Notes under the pieces: model-generated | Database searches by the model: none | What the model was told of the DNA's origin: nothing | The model's input: only the letters and a program-made list of their open reading frames with translations | Position numbers and translations under genes: made by a program | In this document: piece after piece, positions 1 to 8,579 of the stretch | Layout of the letters: the number at the start of each line of letters is the position of its first letter | Numbering within the stretch: the first letter of the stretch is position 1 | NCBI GenBank assembly: GCA_949127735.1 | Contig: CASBPX010000016.1 | Span: 1-49,447, forward strand | Direction of reading: 5' to 3' | Length of the DNA stretch: 49,447 bases | From: Candidatus Obscuribacterales bacterium | Lineage (GTDB): Bacteria > Cyanobacteriota > Vampirovibrionia > Obscuribacterales > Obscuribacteraceae

Positions 1-14
1 ATATAGGCAAAAAA

Positions 15-803
15 ATGGATCTTGGTATTCGCGGTAAAAAAGCTCTTATCACCGGTGCGTCAAAAGGCATTGGTCGGGCAGTGGTTCAAGCCCTCAGCGC
101 CGAGGGTGTGGAAATTGTGGCGGCAAGCCGCGATCAAGGTAACCTGGAGGCACTGGCTGCCGGACTCTGGCGTAAGAATACCCCGCTGCATATTTTTAGT
201 TCTGATTTGAGCCAGAGCGAAAGTCGCAAAGCACTGATTGAGTACGTGAACAAAACCGTAGGTGGCATCGATATTCTGGTGCACAATGTCGGCGGCCCCA
301 AACCCAGCGACACTGCCAATACCAGTCATGACGACTGGCAGGCGGGCTTCGAGCAACTTTTCCAATCAGTAGCCGAACTTAATTGCGCTTTTGTGCCTGG
401 CATGAAAGAGCGGGGCTTTGGTCGTGTGTTGTGCGTTACATCATTGTCTGTGATGGAGCCTATCGCCGGTCTGGCTATTTCCAATTCGCTTCGAGCGGCT
501 GTGACTGCCATGCTTAAGAGTCTGGCCGACGAACTGGCCGCCAGCGGGGTAACCGTTAACTGTGTGGCTCCCGGGGCAATTGCCACTGATCGATTGACCG
601 ATTTGATGACCGCCAGAGTGGCTAAAAGTGGGCAAAGCGAAGAAGAATATACCCGTGAATATTTGAAGCACATTCCTTGCGGCCGGCTTGGCACTCCCGA
701 AGAGTTTGCCGCAGTGGTAGCTTTTCTTGCTTCGATGCAGGCCGCTTATGTGACGGGCTCCACCATCTGTGTTGACGGTGGTAAACGCCGCTCAACTTAT
801 TAG
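15..803 (+). CDS. SDR-family oxidoreductase-like protein lacking the Tyr/Lys catalytic pair
   Basis: A 262-residue short-chain dehydrogenase/reductase fold. The dinucleotide-binding motif TGASKGIG is at residues 13-20, the NVGG equivalent of the NAG motif starts at N91, and the C-terminal substrate-loop signature DGG is present. The expected catalytic serine is S143. Thirteen residues later, where YxxxK should be, the sequence reads S156-N-S-L-R160, so both catalytic Tyr and Lys are replaced (Ser and Arg). This matches a known subgroup of 3-oxoacyl-ACP-reductase-like SDRs with an incomplete tetrad. It may bind NAD(P) without classical ketoreductase chemistry, and its substrate is unknown. Only 14 bases precede the ATG, so its upstream context is missing. 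Confidence 0.85.
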   Translation: MDLGIRGKKALITGASKGIGRAVVQALSAEGVEIVAASRDQGNLEALAAGLWRKNTPLHIFSSDLSQSESRKALIEYVNKTVGGIDILVHNVGGPKPSDTANTSHDDWQAGFEQLFQSVAELNCAFVPGMKERGFGRVLCVTSLSVMEPIAGLAISNSLRAAVTAMLKSLADELAASGVTVNCVAPGAIATDRLTDLMTARVAKSGQSEEEYTREYLKHIPCGRLGTPEEFAAVVAFLASMQAAYVTGSTICVDGGKRRSTY

Positions 804-857
804 TAGTATTATTGTCGGCTTAAGATGCCAATCACTAATTTTAGTTCGAGGTGAATT

Positions 858-2024
858 GTGAAATTTCTAGTTCTCGGTGCCGGAAAGATGGGCTATGCAG
901 TAGCTTACGACCTTATTCGCGGTGCTAAAGTTGAGACAGTGGTTGTGGCCGACGCCAACACCGAGAATCTCAAAGAGCTAGTCAAGCGACTACCTGACGG
1001 CAAAATTATTCCGGTTGAACTAGATGTCACTAATACTGACGAACTGGCGCAGTTAATGGCCGAGATTGATGTGGCAGTAAGCTGCATTACTTACAAACAC
1101 AATTACGAACTGGCCAAAATTGCTCTGGCCACCAAAACCCACTTTATCGATCTTGGTGGCAATGAAGAAATCGTCGCTAAAGAATTTGCTCTAGACGAGT
1201 TAGCCAAAGAGCAGGGCGTAACCATTATTCCTGATCTCGGTCTGGCACCAGGTATGGTATCACTGCTGGCTGTTAGTGCGGCTGAAAGTTTTGACGAAAT
1301 ATATGATATTCGCTTGAGGGTGGGCGGCTTGCCTGCCAATCCTGATGATTGTTTTATGGACTACTGTCAGGTATTTTCCATCGATGGCTTAATCAACGAA
1401 TACAACGAAGACTGCACAGTTATTCGGGACGGCAAAATATTCTCAGTGCCATCATTGTCTGACAATGAGTCAATTGAATTTCCCCGCCCTTTCGGCACTA
1501 TGGAAGCGTTCAATACATCAGGCGGCATTTCCACACTGCCAAAAAGCTATTTGGGGCGGGTGCAGCATTTAGATTACAAAACCATTCGCTATCCTGGTCA
1601 TTGTGACATTATGCATACTCTAAAAGACATGGGCATGATGTCCAAAGAGCCTGTGGAAACTGCATCAGGTAAGCAAATTCCTCGTGATTTATTGTTCAAA
1701 TTGCTGTCTGACAAATTGCCTAAAGACGAGCCTGATGTAGTGCTTGTACGGGTAATGGTCTCAGGGCTGAAAGCTAAAAAGCCGGTGCAGATTATCTGGG
1801 ACTGTATTGATTATGCCGATCAAGCTGCCGGTCTCACGGCCATGATGCGCATGACTGCGTTTCCTGCTTCAATTGTGGCGCAAATGATTGCCCGCGGTGA
1901 CATTACCGAGCGTGGAGTGTTGCGCCAGGAGACCACAGTGCCTTGCAAGCTTTTCCTGGCTGAATTGGATGCCCGCGGTATTCAGATGCAGATGAGCGAA
2001 AGAGCTCCAGTACAGATTAAATAG
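858..2024 (+). CDS. Saccharopine dehydrogenase / lysine 6-dehydrogenase-like oxidoreductase
   Basis: A 388-residue protein with an N-terminal Rossmann domain. GAGKMG at residues 7-12 is the dinucleotide loop, followed by a saccharopine-dehydrogenase-type catalytic region containing PDLGLAPGM. Family members oxidise or reduce amino acids such as lysine, saccharopine or carboxynorspermidine with NAD(P), and the length fits lysine 6-dehydrogenase-type members. The start is GTG at 858, with a purine-rich AGGTGA a few bases upstream. The gap from the SDR gene is 54 bp, so co-transcription is possible. The exact substrate cannot be read from the sequence. Confidence 0.8.
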   Translation: MKFLVLGAGKMGYAVAYDLIRGAKVETVVVADANTENLKELVKRLPDGKIIPVELDVTNTDELAQLMAEIDVAVSCITYKHNYELAKIALATKTHFIDLGGNEEIVAKEFALDELAKEQGVTIIPDLGLAPGMVSLLAVSAAESFDEIYDIRLRVGGLPANPDDCFMDYCQVFSIDGLINEYNEDCTVIRDGKIFSVPSLSDNESIEFPRPFGTMEAFNTSGGISTLPKSYLGRVQHLDYKTIRYPGHCDIMHTLKDMGMMSKEPVETASGKQIPRDLLFKLLSDKLPKDEPDVVLVRVMVSGLKAKKPVQIIWDCIDYADQAAGLTAMMRMTAFPASIVAQMIARGDITERGVLRQETTVPCKLFLAELDARGIQMQMSERAPVQIK

Positions 2025-2164
2025 ATTATTTTCGGGCGCCTGTGGCCTTTGTCAAAATCTTTTTCTCCTCACTGTCCAGGTTTCTCGAAGGTGGTGTAGA
2101 TACCTTTGTCGAGCTGTCGATTAATTAACAGCTCCCGGTTTCTCTGGCGAGGATATCTATAAAA

Positions 2165-2686
2165 ATGGCACGACCTGAAGTTTTGACATCAAGTGCTCTG
2201 GAATACTCCGGCAAGTCCAGTGATTCAGCAAGAGAAGTACTAAGCCAGCAATTCGCATTTAATGTAGCTAGACCACTCGAAAGATCGCAATCAGGCGAAC
2301 AGAATCTTTCTAATATTGAATGGCAGACCGACGTCAAATCAGCATTTACCCAGGCCCAGGCAGAAGGCAAACCACTGGTTGTAGTTTTTCAAGAAGACCG
2401 CTGCGGGTGGTGTAAGCTTTTTAGCCAAGAGTTAGAAAAAGCCAGCACCGGTGCCATAGCCAAAGATGCAATATTTTTGCGAGTTACGCCTTCAAATAAT
2501 GCCGACGGCAAAAAATTGGCCGAGCTTTGCAATATTGAAGGTTACCCATCGGTCTCTGTGCTTGATGTGAAAAACGGGAGCATTACACCAGTTTTCAAAG
2601 TTTCGGGTTTTCTCGACAGCCCTAAATTTGTGGCCAGTATGCAAAAAGTATTTGCCCAGATTGATAAGCCTTCAATGCTCTCCTGA
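2165..2686 (+). CDS. Thioredoxin-fold protein with CGWC motif
   Basis: A 173-residue protein. The first ~55 residues are low in recognisable features. Then comes a thioredoxin-like domain whose redox motif is C-G-W-C, preceded by the hydrophobic strand LVVVFQED and followed later by a cis-Pro strand (GYPSVSVLD). This arrangement is typical of the thioredoxin_7/DUF255-like group, which acts as disulfide reductase or chaperone in the cytoplasm or cell envelope. No convincing signal peptide is visible, so a cytoplasmic location is more likely. The start is supported by GAGG about 15 bases upstream. Its partner is unknown. Confidence 0.75.
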   Translation: MARPEVLTSSALEYSGKSSDSAREVLSQQFAFNVARPLERSQSGEQNLSNIEWQTDVKSAFTQAQAEGKPLVVVFQEDRCGWCKLFSQELEKASTGAIAKDAIFLRVTPSNNADGKKLAELCNIEGYPSVSVLDVKNGSITPVFKVSGFLDSPKFVASMQKVFAQIDKPSMLS

Positions 2687-2748
2687 TTTTATTCGGTCTC
2701 AGTTTTCTTCTAACCTCCTATAATTACCGTGGGTAAATTTGGAGTGTT

Positions 2749-4119
2749 ATGAACGTCGAATGTAATCTCGAAAAAGTCTCGGCATACGCTGAATCTCTGC
2801 GCGGCGAGTATGAAAGCAATTTGAAAAAATTGGTGAGTTTGGCCAGCGTCAGCATGGAGCCCGATCGTAAAAGCGAAATGCTGCAAACCGCCGATTTAGC
2901 CGTGCAAATGCTGATAGAAAAGGGCGCCTCGGCAAAAATTGTCAATACTGCCGGTCAACCTGTGGTTGTGGGTGAGTTTCATGCCGGCAGCGAATTTCCC
3001 ACAGTGACCGTTTATAACCATCTCGATGTGCAGCCTGCCGACGCCGCTGAGTGGCAAACGCCGCCATTCGACATGCAAATTGAAGACGGCGTTTATCGTG
3101 GCCGCGGCACCACCGACGATAAAGGTCCGGCGCTGGCTGTCATGTATGCTGCTGCATACGTTCATAAACTGGGCGTGCCAATCAATATCAAATTTATCTG
3201 GGAACTGGAAGAAGAAATCGGTAGCCCATCGTTTGCTCAGTTTCTCGCTGATAACATTTCTGAGCTGGCCACTAATTCAATTGTGGTATCAGATACTATC
3301 TGGGTTTCTCGCGAGCGGCCGGCCATTCCCTATGGTCTGCGAGGATTACAAGGTTTTCTGTTCAAACTGAAAACCGGTCTTAAAGATGTGCATTCAGGTA
3401 CTACTGGTGGCCTGGCTCGTAATCCTATCGCTGAGCTTTGTGATTTGATTGCACAATGCTTCGATGCTAAAAGCGGCGAAGTTAAAATTCCCGGTTTCTA
3501 TGATGATGTGCGGCCAGTCAATGAGGAAGAACTCTCTAATTTTGTTGCTTCCGGTTTTGACGTTGATAATTTTAAGAAAGCTCATGAGCTTCTGCACACC
3601 CGTACTGAAGATGCCAGGGAGGCCAGTGCGCGTATTTGGGCCAGGCCTACTTTTGAAGTGCATGGTATCACAGGCGGTTACGCTGGGCCTGGCGTCAAAA
3701 CCATTATTCCTCATCAGGCGGAAGCAAAAATTAGCATGCGCCTGGTGCCTGATCAAAATCCGGCTAAAATAATTAACCAGGTAGAGGCCTTTGTGCGCTC
3801 TATTAATGCCGATGTTGAGCTGGTGCGCGAAGGTACCTTAAAGCCCTTTATCGGTGAATTCAGTGGGCCGTTCAATTTAGCTGCTAAAGCGGCCATGAAA
3901 GCCGGGTTTGGTAAGGAGGCGGCTTTCACCAGAGAAGGTGGATCAATCGGTGCTGTAGTCAGCATGCAAGAAATCATGCAAGTGCCAATTGTCTTTTTAG
4001 GTTTATCACTGCCAGAGCACGGTTATCATGCTATCAACGAAAACTTCGATTGGCAGCAAGCCAGCGGCGGAATGCGCATGTTTGTGGATTATTTTGAGAG
4101 GCTCTCAAAAATAAAATAG
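2749..4119 (+). CDS. M20 family metallopeptidase (dipeptidase / ArgE-DapE type)
   Basis: A 456-residue zinc peptidase. The metal and catalytic signatures are visible in order: HLDVQP (H91, D93), TTDDKGP with bridging Asp around residue 124, the general-base region ELEEEIGSP around residues 152-160, the SDT motif near 181-183 and a C-terminal PEHGYHA region that supplies the last histidine. These match M20 dipeptidases, which split dipeptides or deacylate amino acids in the cytoplasm. The dimerisation (lid) domain lies between residues ~200 and ~310. The SD-like GGAGTG precedes the ATG. Natural substrate unknown. Confidence 0.88.
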   Translation: MNVECNLEKVSAYAESLRGEYESNLKKLVSLASVSMEPDRKSEMLQTADLAVQMLIEKGASAKIVNTAGQPVVVGEFHAGSEFPTVTVYNHLDVQPADAAEWQTPPFDMQIEDGVYRGRGTTDDKGPALAVMYAAAYVHKLGVPINIKFIWELEEEIGSPSFAQFLADNISELATNSIVVSDTIWVSRERPAIPYGLRGLQGFLFKLKTGLKDVHSGTTGGLARNPIAELCDLIAQCFDAKSGEVKIPGFYDDVRPVNEEELSNFVASGFDVDNFKKAHELLHTRTEDAREASARIWARPTFEVHGITGGYAGPGVKTIIPHQAEAKISMRLVPDQNPAKIINQVEAFVRSINADVELVREGTLKPFIGEFSGPFNLAAKAAMKAGFGKEAAFTREGGSIGAVVSMQEIMQVPIVFLGLSLPEHGYHAINENFDWQQASGGMRMFVDYFERLSKIK

Positions 4120-4147
4120 CGTCAGTTATTTTTTATATCAATCGATT

Positions 4148-5746
4148 TTAAGTCAGTTGCTTCTTATCAATTTTGCCGGCGGAAGTGCGCGGTAAAATAT
4201 ATTCGCAGCTGTAGAACTCCCACTCCATTGGGCGCAATTCGCGCTTTAGATTGGCAGCGCAATAGTCGCGCATAGCCTTAATCAATTTTTGCCGGGCTTC
4301 TTTTTTCTCTTCGGCATTTTCACTGTCCAGTGTTTTTGACCATTCTCCGGCTTCAACCACAATGTGTGCTTTGACTATCTGCCCCAATTTGCTGTGGGCC
4401 ACACCAATTACTGCCACTTCGTGCACAAGGTCGTTTGAGCGCAAAACTCCTTCTACTTCTGCAGGAAAAACTTTGTTGCCGGCCACGATAATCAATTCTT
4501 TGGCCCGTCCGGAAATATAGAGATAACCGTCCTGCATGTGACCGATGTCGCCGGTGTAGTATCCACCGTCATGAATCACAGCGTTTGTGGCCTCAGGTTG
4601 GCCGATGTAACCAAGCATAAGAGTGGCGCCGCAAATGACAATTTCTCCAGATTCTCCCTCAGGCATTTCTTTGCCTTGGTCGCCTAAGATTTTGATTTGC
4701 ACTGCAGGGACCACTTTGCCCACTGATTCGTCTGGGCCTACTAAATTGACGGCAATTATTTTTGATTCGGTTGAGCCATAACCATTGTTGAGGCGCTTGT
4801 TAAAGCGGGTGTGGAAATCGGCGGCAAGCGACGGTGGTAGTGGAGCGCCCCCACAGAGAAGCACTCGAGAGTTGCTCAAGTTTATAGAGCCTTCAGGAAG
4901 AGCGACAAAGGCACCATATATGGTGGGCACACCAACCATGAATTCTGGTTTAAATTGATTGTTGGCGGCAATTATTCCCTCTACTGTCATCTCAGAAAAA
5001 ATGACGGTACTTCCGTAAATGAGAGCAATCATCATCACTTCAAGTCCGAGTACATGCGAAATTGGCACAGGCAGTAATACTTTTAGATCTTTGCAAAAAT
5101 CGGCCATCTCACCCAGTTCATAAAGATTGCTGAGCAAGCTGCTTAAATCATGCAAGGCGCCTTTGGGCGTACCTGTGGTGCCCGATGTGAGAATCAAAAG
5201 AGCCGGATCTTTTAAATCTGTAAAATCAGTGGCGGCTTCCGTTTGAAAGCGCTTTTTCTCAGCGCAGTTATGCAGAGCACTGAGATCAGACAAGAAAATC
5301 TTTTCGCTGCCGCTTTGCAAATTCTTTTCTAAAGCGGCATAGTCTTTAATTAGGGGCTTGAAGACAAGCACGGCACTGGCACTGATTGCGGGCGATTTGG
5401 CGACATTGGCCAGTTCGCCTTCGGTCAGGCGAAAATCGATTGGTACAGCCACTGCCCCGAGACGCCAGGTTGCCAGTATGGAGGCCAGGAGCTCCGGGCT
5501 ATTGGGCGACGTCATAATTACTTTGTCGCCGAGCTTGACGCCGGCTTCGCTGAGTAAAGTTTCAGCCTGGCCAACCAGCTTCTCAAGGTCGTTGTGGCCT
5601 ATTTCCCTCAGTTTGCCCCCGGGCAAAACTTGAATTATGGCTGGTTTGCCACTACTGGCAAAACCCTCTTTAGCGCTGCCTGGTTTTAAAAGGAGGTCTA
5701 ATTGACTCTCTTTGCTAGCTTGTGCCTGCATCTTCGCCTCTTGCAT
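4148..5746 (-). CDS. Class I adenylate-forming ligase (acyl-CoA synthetase-like)
   Basis: A 532-residue member of the ANL superfamily, which activates a carboxylate with ATP and usually passes it to CoA or a carrier protein. Visible core motifs are the P-loop-like LTSGTTGTPKG (A3), GYGSTE (A5), YTGDIG (A7), SGRAKELI (A8 hinge) and the catalytic lysine region RTSAGKIDKK at the C-terminus (A10). The set is complete, so the enzyme is likely active. Fatty-acyl or aryl specificity cannot be assigned. A second in-frame ATG five codons in (base 5731) has AGAGG just before it and may be the true start. The gene is convergent with the M20 peptidase gene. Confidence 0.85.
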   Translation of the reverse strand: MQEAKMQAQASKESQLDLLLKPGSAKEGFASSGKPAIIQVLPGGKLREIGHNDLEKLVGQAETLLSEAGVKLGDKVIMTSPNSPELLASILATWRLGAVAVPIDFRLTEGELANVAKSPAISASAVLVFKPLIKDYAALEKNLQSGSEKIFLSDLSALHNCAEKKRFQTEAATDFTDLKDPALLILTSGTTGTPKGALHDLSSLLSNLYELGEMADFCKDLKVLLPVPISHVLGLEVMMIALIYGSTVIFSEMTVEGIIAANNQFKPEFMVGVPTIYGAFVALPEGSINLSNSRVLLCGGAPLPPSLAADFHTRFNKRLNNGYGSTESKIIAVNLVGPDESVGKVVPAVQIKILGDQGKEMPEGESGEIVICGATLMLGYIGQPEATNAVIHDGGYYTGDIGHMQDGYLYISGRAKELIIVAGNKVFPAEVEGVLRSNDLVHEVAVIGVAHSKLGQIVKAHIVVEAGEWSKTLDSENAEEKKEARQKLIKAMRDYCAANLKRELRPMEWEFYSCEYILPRTSAGKIDKKQLT

Positions 5747-5835
5747 AGTTCAATTTCTTCCGTGTGTGTCTGATTTTACTTTCTATTCTTACAAATTTGA
5801 TCTTCTTTCCATTCTTCTGTCCGACAGCTATAAAA

Positions 5836-5865
5836 TTGATTGGTAGCAAGACCTTCTTTTATATA
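5836..5865 (+). promoter_or_regulatory. Possible sigma70-type promoter of the RNase J-like gene
   Basis: TTGATT at 5836-5841 and TATATA at 5860-5865 are separated by 18 bp, about 24 bp upstream of the start codon. The position in a divergent intergenic region fits, but this is a motif match by eye only. Confidence 0.4.
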
Positions 5866-5888
5866 GCTGAACTTCACAGGAAACACTC

Positions 5889-7628
5889 GTGAGCGACTTC
5901 TTAACTACTTGGCCCGAACTTGATTATCACGCCCTCTATGCAGTGCCGGTGGGCGGTCAGGGAGAACTGGGGCAGGTGATGTGGCTCTTTATCTACCAGG
6001 GCGAAATTATCGTTGTAGACGCCGGAGCTGGGTACCCGGCTCGCGAACTGCCCGGGGTCGACTTGCTTTTGCCCAATTCAGCTTTCCTTGAAGCCAATCA
6101 AGACAAAATTACAGCCTTGCTGCTCACCAATGGCCACGAAGAGCACGCAGGCGCCCTCACTTATCTCACTCATCACGTAAGTTTTCCTCGCATTTTGGCG
6201 CCACGCTTTGTGGTCGAGCTCTTCACACAAAATGTCTACGACCTCTACGGCTCAAGTTCCAGTGACAGTGCGGCCCTTCGGCCGGTTCCCGCCATGGAAG
6301 TGATTGAGGTGAAAAAAAGTTATCAGGTGGGCCCATTTGAAGTGGAATGGATTGTCAGTAACAATGCCATTGCTGATGCGTGCGCTTTGCGAATCACCTG
6401 CGATGCCGGGACGATTATCTACACGTCTAGCTTCAAATTTGATCAAACACCAGTTGACCACACCCTTCTTGATGTGGGCAGACTTGCCACCATCGGTGAT
6501 GAGGGTGTAACTCTGCTAATTTCAGACTCGGCCAATGTAGAAGCGGGTGGCTACACTCTGTCTGAGAAAGTGGTAGCACAAGCCATGGAAGAGATTATCA
6601 GCGAAGCATCCGGGCGCGTTATTGTCGTGATGCCAGGCACCAATACGCACAGGCTGCAAATATTGTTTGATGTGGCAGCCGTAACCAATCGCAAAGTGAT
6701 TTTGCTGGGTGACACTTTCCACAAAATTGCCGTCAGTGCCACCATCACCGGCAATCTTATTTTTGACCGTGCTATTGAAGGGTCTATAAACGCGCTGGGC
6801 AATATGAAAGATGATGAGGTTCTGGTGATTGCCAGCACAACAGAGTCAGATCCTATTAATGTATTAGATGACATCGCCTATGATCGCCATCCTACTATTA
6901 CTGTCAAAGATGGTGACACTATCATATTTTCCAGTGACGTGTTGCCAGGCCGTGCCAGGCATATGGCACACATTCTCGACGAATTGCTTTTGAAAAACGT
7001 TAAAGTACTCTGGGGTCAAAAGCCTGGTGTGCACGTTTCGAAGCATGCCTCAAAAGAAGAATTGAAATTGATGCTTTCGGTAACTAAGCCACGTTATTTT
7101 GCACCGGCAATTGGTGAGGGCCGGCACATTACTCAGCATGGTGAAATTGCCGCTGCTTATGGTTTAGATGAGAACAATATTTTTGTTTTGACCAATGGCG
7201 ATATGCTTGAAATCAGCCGCGGCATTGGCTCTATTGCCGGCTCTATCGCTTTCCAACCGGTCTTATTTAATAGAGAGCAAGGCGAGCGGGTGACCACAGC
7301 CTCAGTTAACGAAAGACGCATCCTCAGTTTAGAAGGCGTGGTTACCATCGGTTTAACTGTCACCGCCGGCGGTGAAATTGTTACAGGCCCTACTGTAGAA
7401 GTCGGCGCGTCAGGCTTTTTACGATCTAACGAATGGGCCACTATGCAGCAAGAGCTGGATGGCATCATTAGAGAAGCAGTGACCCGCACCAAACCGAACA
7501 ATAAAAGTGACGATGTCACAGTTGCACTGCGGTCTAGTGTCAGAGAAGCTGTTATTAAAGCTCTGAGGCAGCGACTTTCAGCTAAACCGACAGTGCAAGT
7601 GCTGGTGCATCAAGTTAACACTGTATAA
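5889..7628 (+). CDS. RNase J-like metallo-beta-lactamase/beta-CASP protein with degenerate active site
   Basis: A 579-residue protein co-linear with bacterial RNase J along its full length (beta-lactamase, beta-CASP and C-terminal domains). RNase J is a 5'-3' exo/endoribonuclease that uses two zinc ions. Conserved landmarks are present: FKFDQTP, SDSANVE, LPGR and the HASKEELKLML strand. The zinc ligands are not. HxHxDH is N81-G-H83-E-E85-H86; the His of the HSIPD motif is N159; the Asp of TGDFK is S181; and the His of PVHGE is I408. Five of seven metal-binding positions are therefore changed, so catalysis is unlikely. It may act as a non-catalytic partner of a true RNase J elsewhere, or as an RNA-binding protein. 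The GTG start has AGGAAA upstream. Confidence 0.85.
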   Translation: MSDFLTTWPELDYHALYAVPVGGQGELGQVMWLFIYQGEIIVVDAGAGYPARELPGVDLLLPNSAFLEANQDKITALLLTNGHEEHAGALTYLTHHVSFPRILAPRFVVELFTQNVYDLYGSSSSDSAALRPVPAMEVIEVKKSYQVGPFEVEWIVSNNAIADACALRITCDAGTIIYTSSFKFDQTPVDHTLLDVGRLATIGDEGVTLLISDSANVEAGGYTLSEKVVAQAMEEIISEASGRVIVVMPGTNTHRLQILFDVAAVTNRKVILLGDTFHKIAVSATITGNLIFDRAIEGSINALGNMKDDEVLVIASTTESDPINVLDDIAYDRHPTITVKDGDTIIFSSDVLPGRARHMAHILDELLLKNVKVLWGQKPGVHVSKHASKEELKLMLSVTKPRYFAPAIGEGRHITQHGEIAAAYGLDENNIFVLTNGDMLEISRGIGSIAGSIAFQPVLFNREQGERVTTASVNERRILSLEGVVTIGLTVTAGGEIVTGPTVEVGASGFLRSNEWATMQQELDGIIREAVTRTKPNNKSDDVTVALRSSVREAVIKALRQRLSAKPTVQVLVHQVNTV

Positions 7629-7640
7629 ATTTAAGCGATT

Positions 7641-8519
7641 CTACCAGCCACCCTGAATCAACAGAGCATTGGCATCGGTCAAATTAGCTGAAATATTTTC
7701 ACCGCTATTAACTTTGATTCTTTCCTGCCAGTAATAAAGTAAACCTGGCACCTGGTGTTTGCCGGTAATGTACCATTCCCCCGGCGGCAGAGAAACGGTG
7801 CCTTCAACAGCTTTGCCTTTAGCTACGAGCCGCAACGGCACTTTGATTGGTTCGCGATTGAGTCTAATTGCTTCGCTTTCTTCATCTTTGTGGTTGTCTT
7901 CATATTCCACCATCATCGCCTGATAGCGTTTACTACGCGCTTCTTCAATACGGTTGATGCGCTCGCATTCGGGCTTTACATACTTAGTCATTTCATCAGC
8001 AAAGCGATAAATGCCTGTTACAAATTTGGGCTCGCTTAAGCCGGAACGTTTTAAGGCATTGCGATAAGCGTAATGCCAGCGCCAACCCATTAAAGGGTAA
8101 GGTCTAGTCAGCGATTGGCGATTGGCATAACCGGTTTGAATCAAGCGCATACGAAAATCTAGCATGTCTTCTTCAGGAAGAGGTGCGTGTGGTATCAAAA
8201 TTTTCAGTGGTTTAGTGACGTAAGGATAAATAGCAAAAGCCTGGGTACATTTATCCATTTGCGGCACTGAAATGCGCACTCGCAAGATTGACTTTGCCGG
8301 AGGCGCGTCGTCGACGGGGGGCAGGGCCGGAGCATCTTCTTTTTCGCTGGTTTGGCCGCTGCGATTTTCAATTTCTAATTTTTCGATTTTGTCGATTTTT
8401 TTTGTGGCACTGCCGGCAGTATCACTATTTTGTGCGCCTGATGCGCTGCCGGCTGAAATTAGGACAGCCAGCGGAAAAGCGGCGCAGCTGATCAGCTGTT
8501 TAATTTCGGTCGATACCAT
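7641..8519 (-). CDS. Secreted protein of unknown function
   Basis: A 292-residue protein with an N-terminal signal peptide (hydrophobic stretch at residues ~12-28 ending ASG-A), then a charged Lys/Glu-rich linker and a region rich in basic and aromatic residues. The end (around LPPGEWYITGKHQVPG to the C-terminus) looks like a beta-rich domain. I do not recognise the family. Its stop is 12 bp from that of the convergent RNase J-like gene. It lies downstream of the GAF/HD-GYP gene on the same strand, separated by a 12-bp tandem repeat, so the two may be co-transcribed. The ATG is preceded by AGGATAA. Confidence 0.65.
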   Translation of the reverse strand: MVSTEIKQLISCAAFPLAVLISAGSASGAQNSDTAGSATKKIDKIEKLEIENRSGQTSEKEDAPALPPVDDAPPAKSILRVRISVPQMDKCTQAFAIYPYVTKPLKILIPHAPLPEEDMLDFRMRLIQTGYANRQSLTRPYPLMGWRWHYAYRNALKRSGLSEPKFVTGIYRFADEMTKYVKPECERINRIEEARSKRYQAMMVEYEDNHKDEESEAIRLNREPIKVPLRLVAKGKAVEGTVSLPPGEWYITGKHQVPGLLYYWQERIKVNSGENISANLTDANALLIQGGW

Positions 8520-8531
8520 CAGCCCAATTAT

Positions 8532-8579
8532 CCTAGTCGGAGGTTTAGTCGAGAATTTAGTCTAGAATCTAGTCTAGAG
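8532..8579. repeat. Four tandem ~12-bp repeats
   Basis: Units of 12 bp begin at 8532, 8544, 8556 and 8568. The core TAGTC recurs in all four, the second and third differ at one base, and the first is the most diverged. The array runs from the intergenic space across the stop codon (8569-8571) of the GAF/HD-GYP gene, so it also encodes that protein's last residues. Confidence 0.75.
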
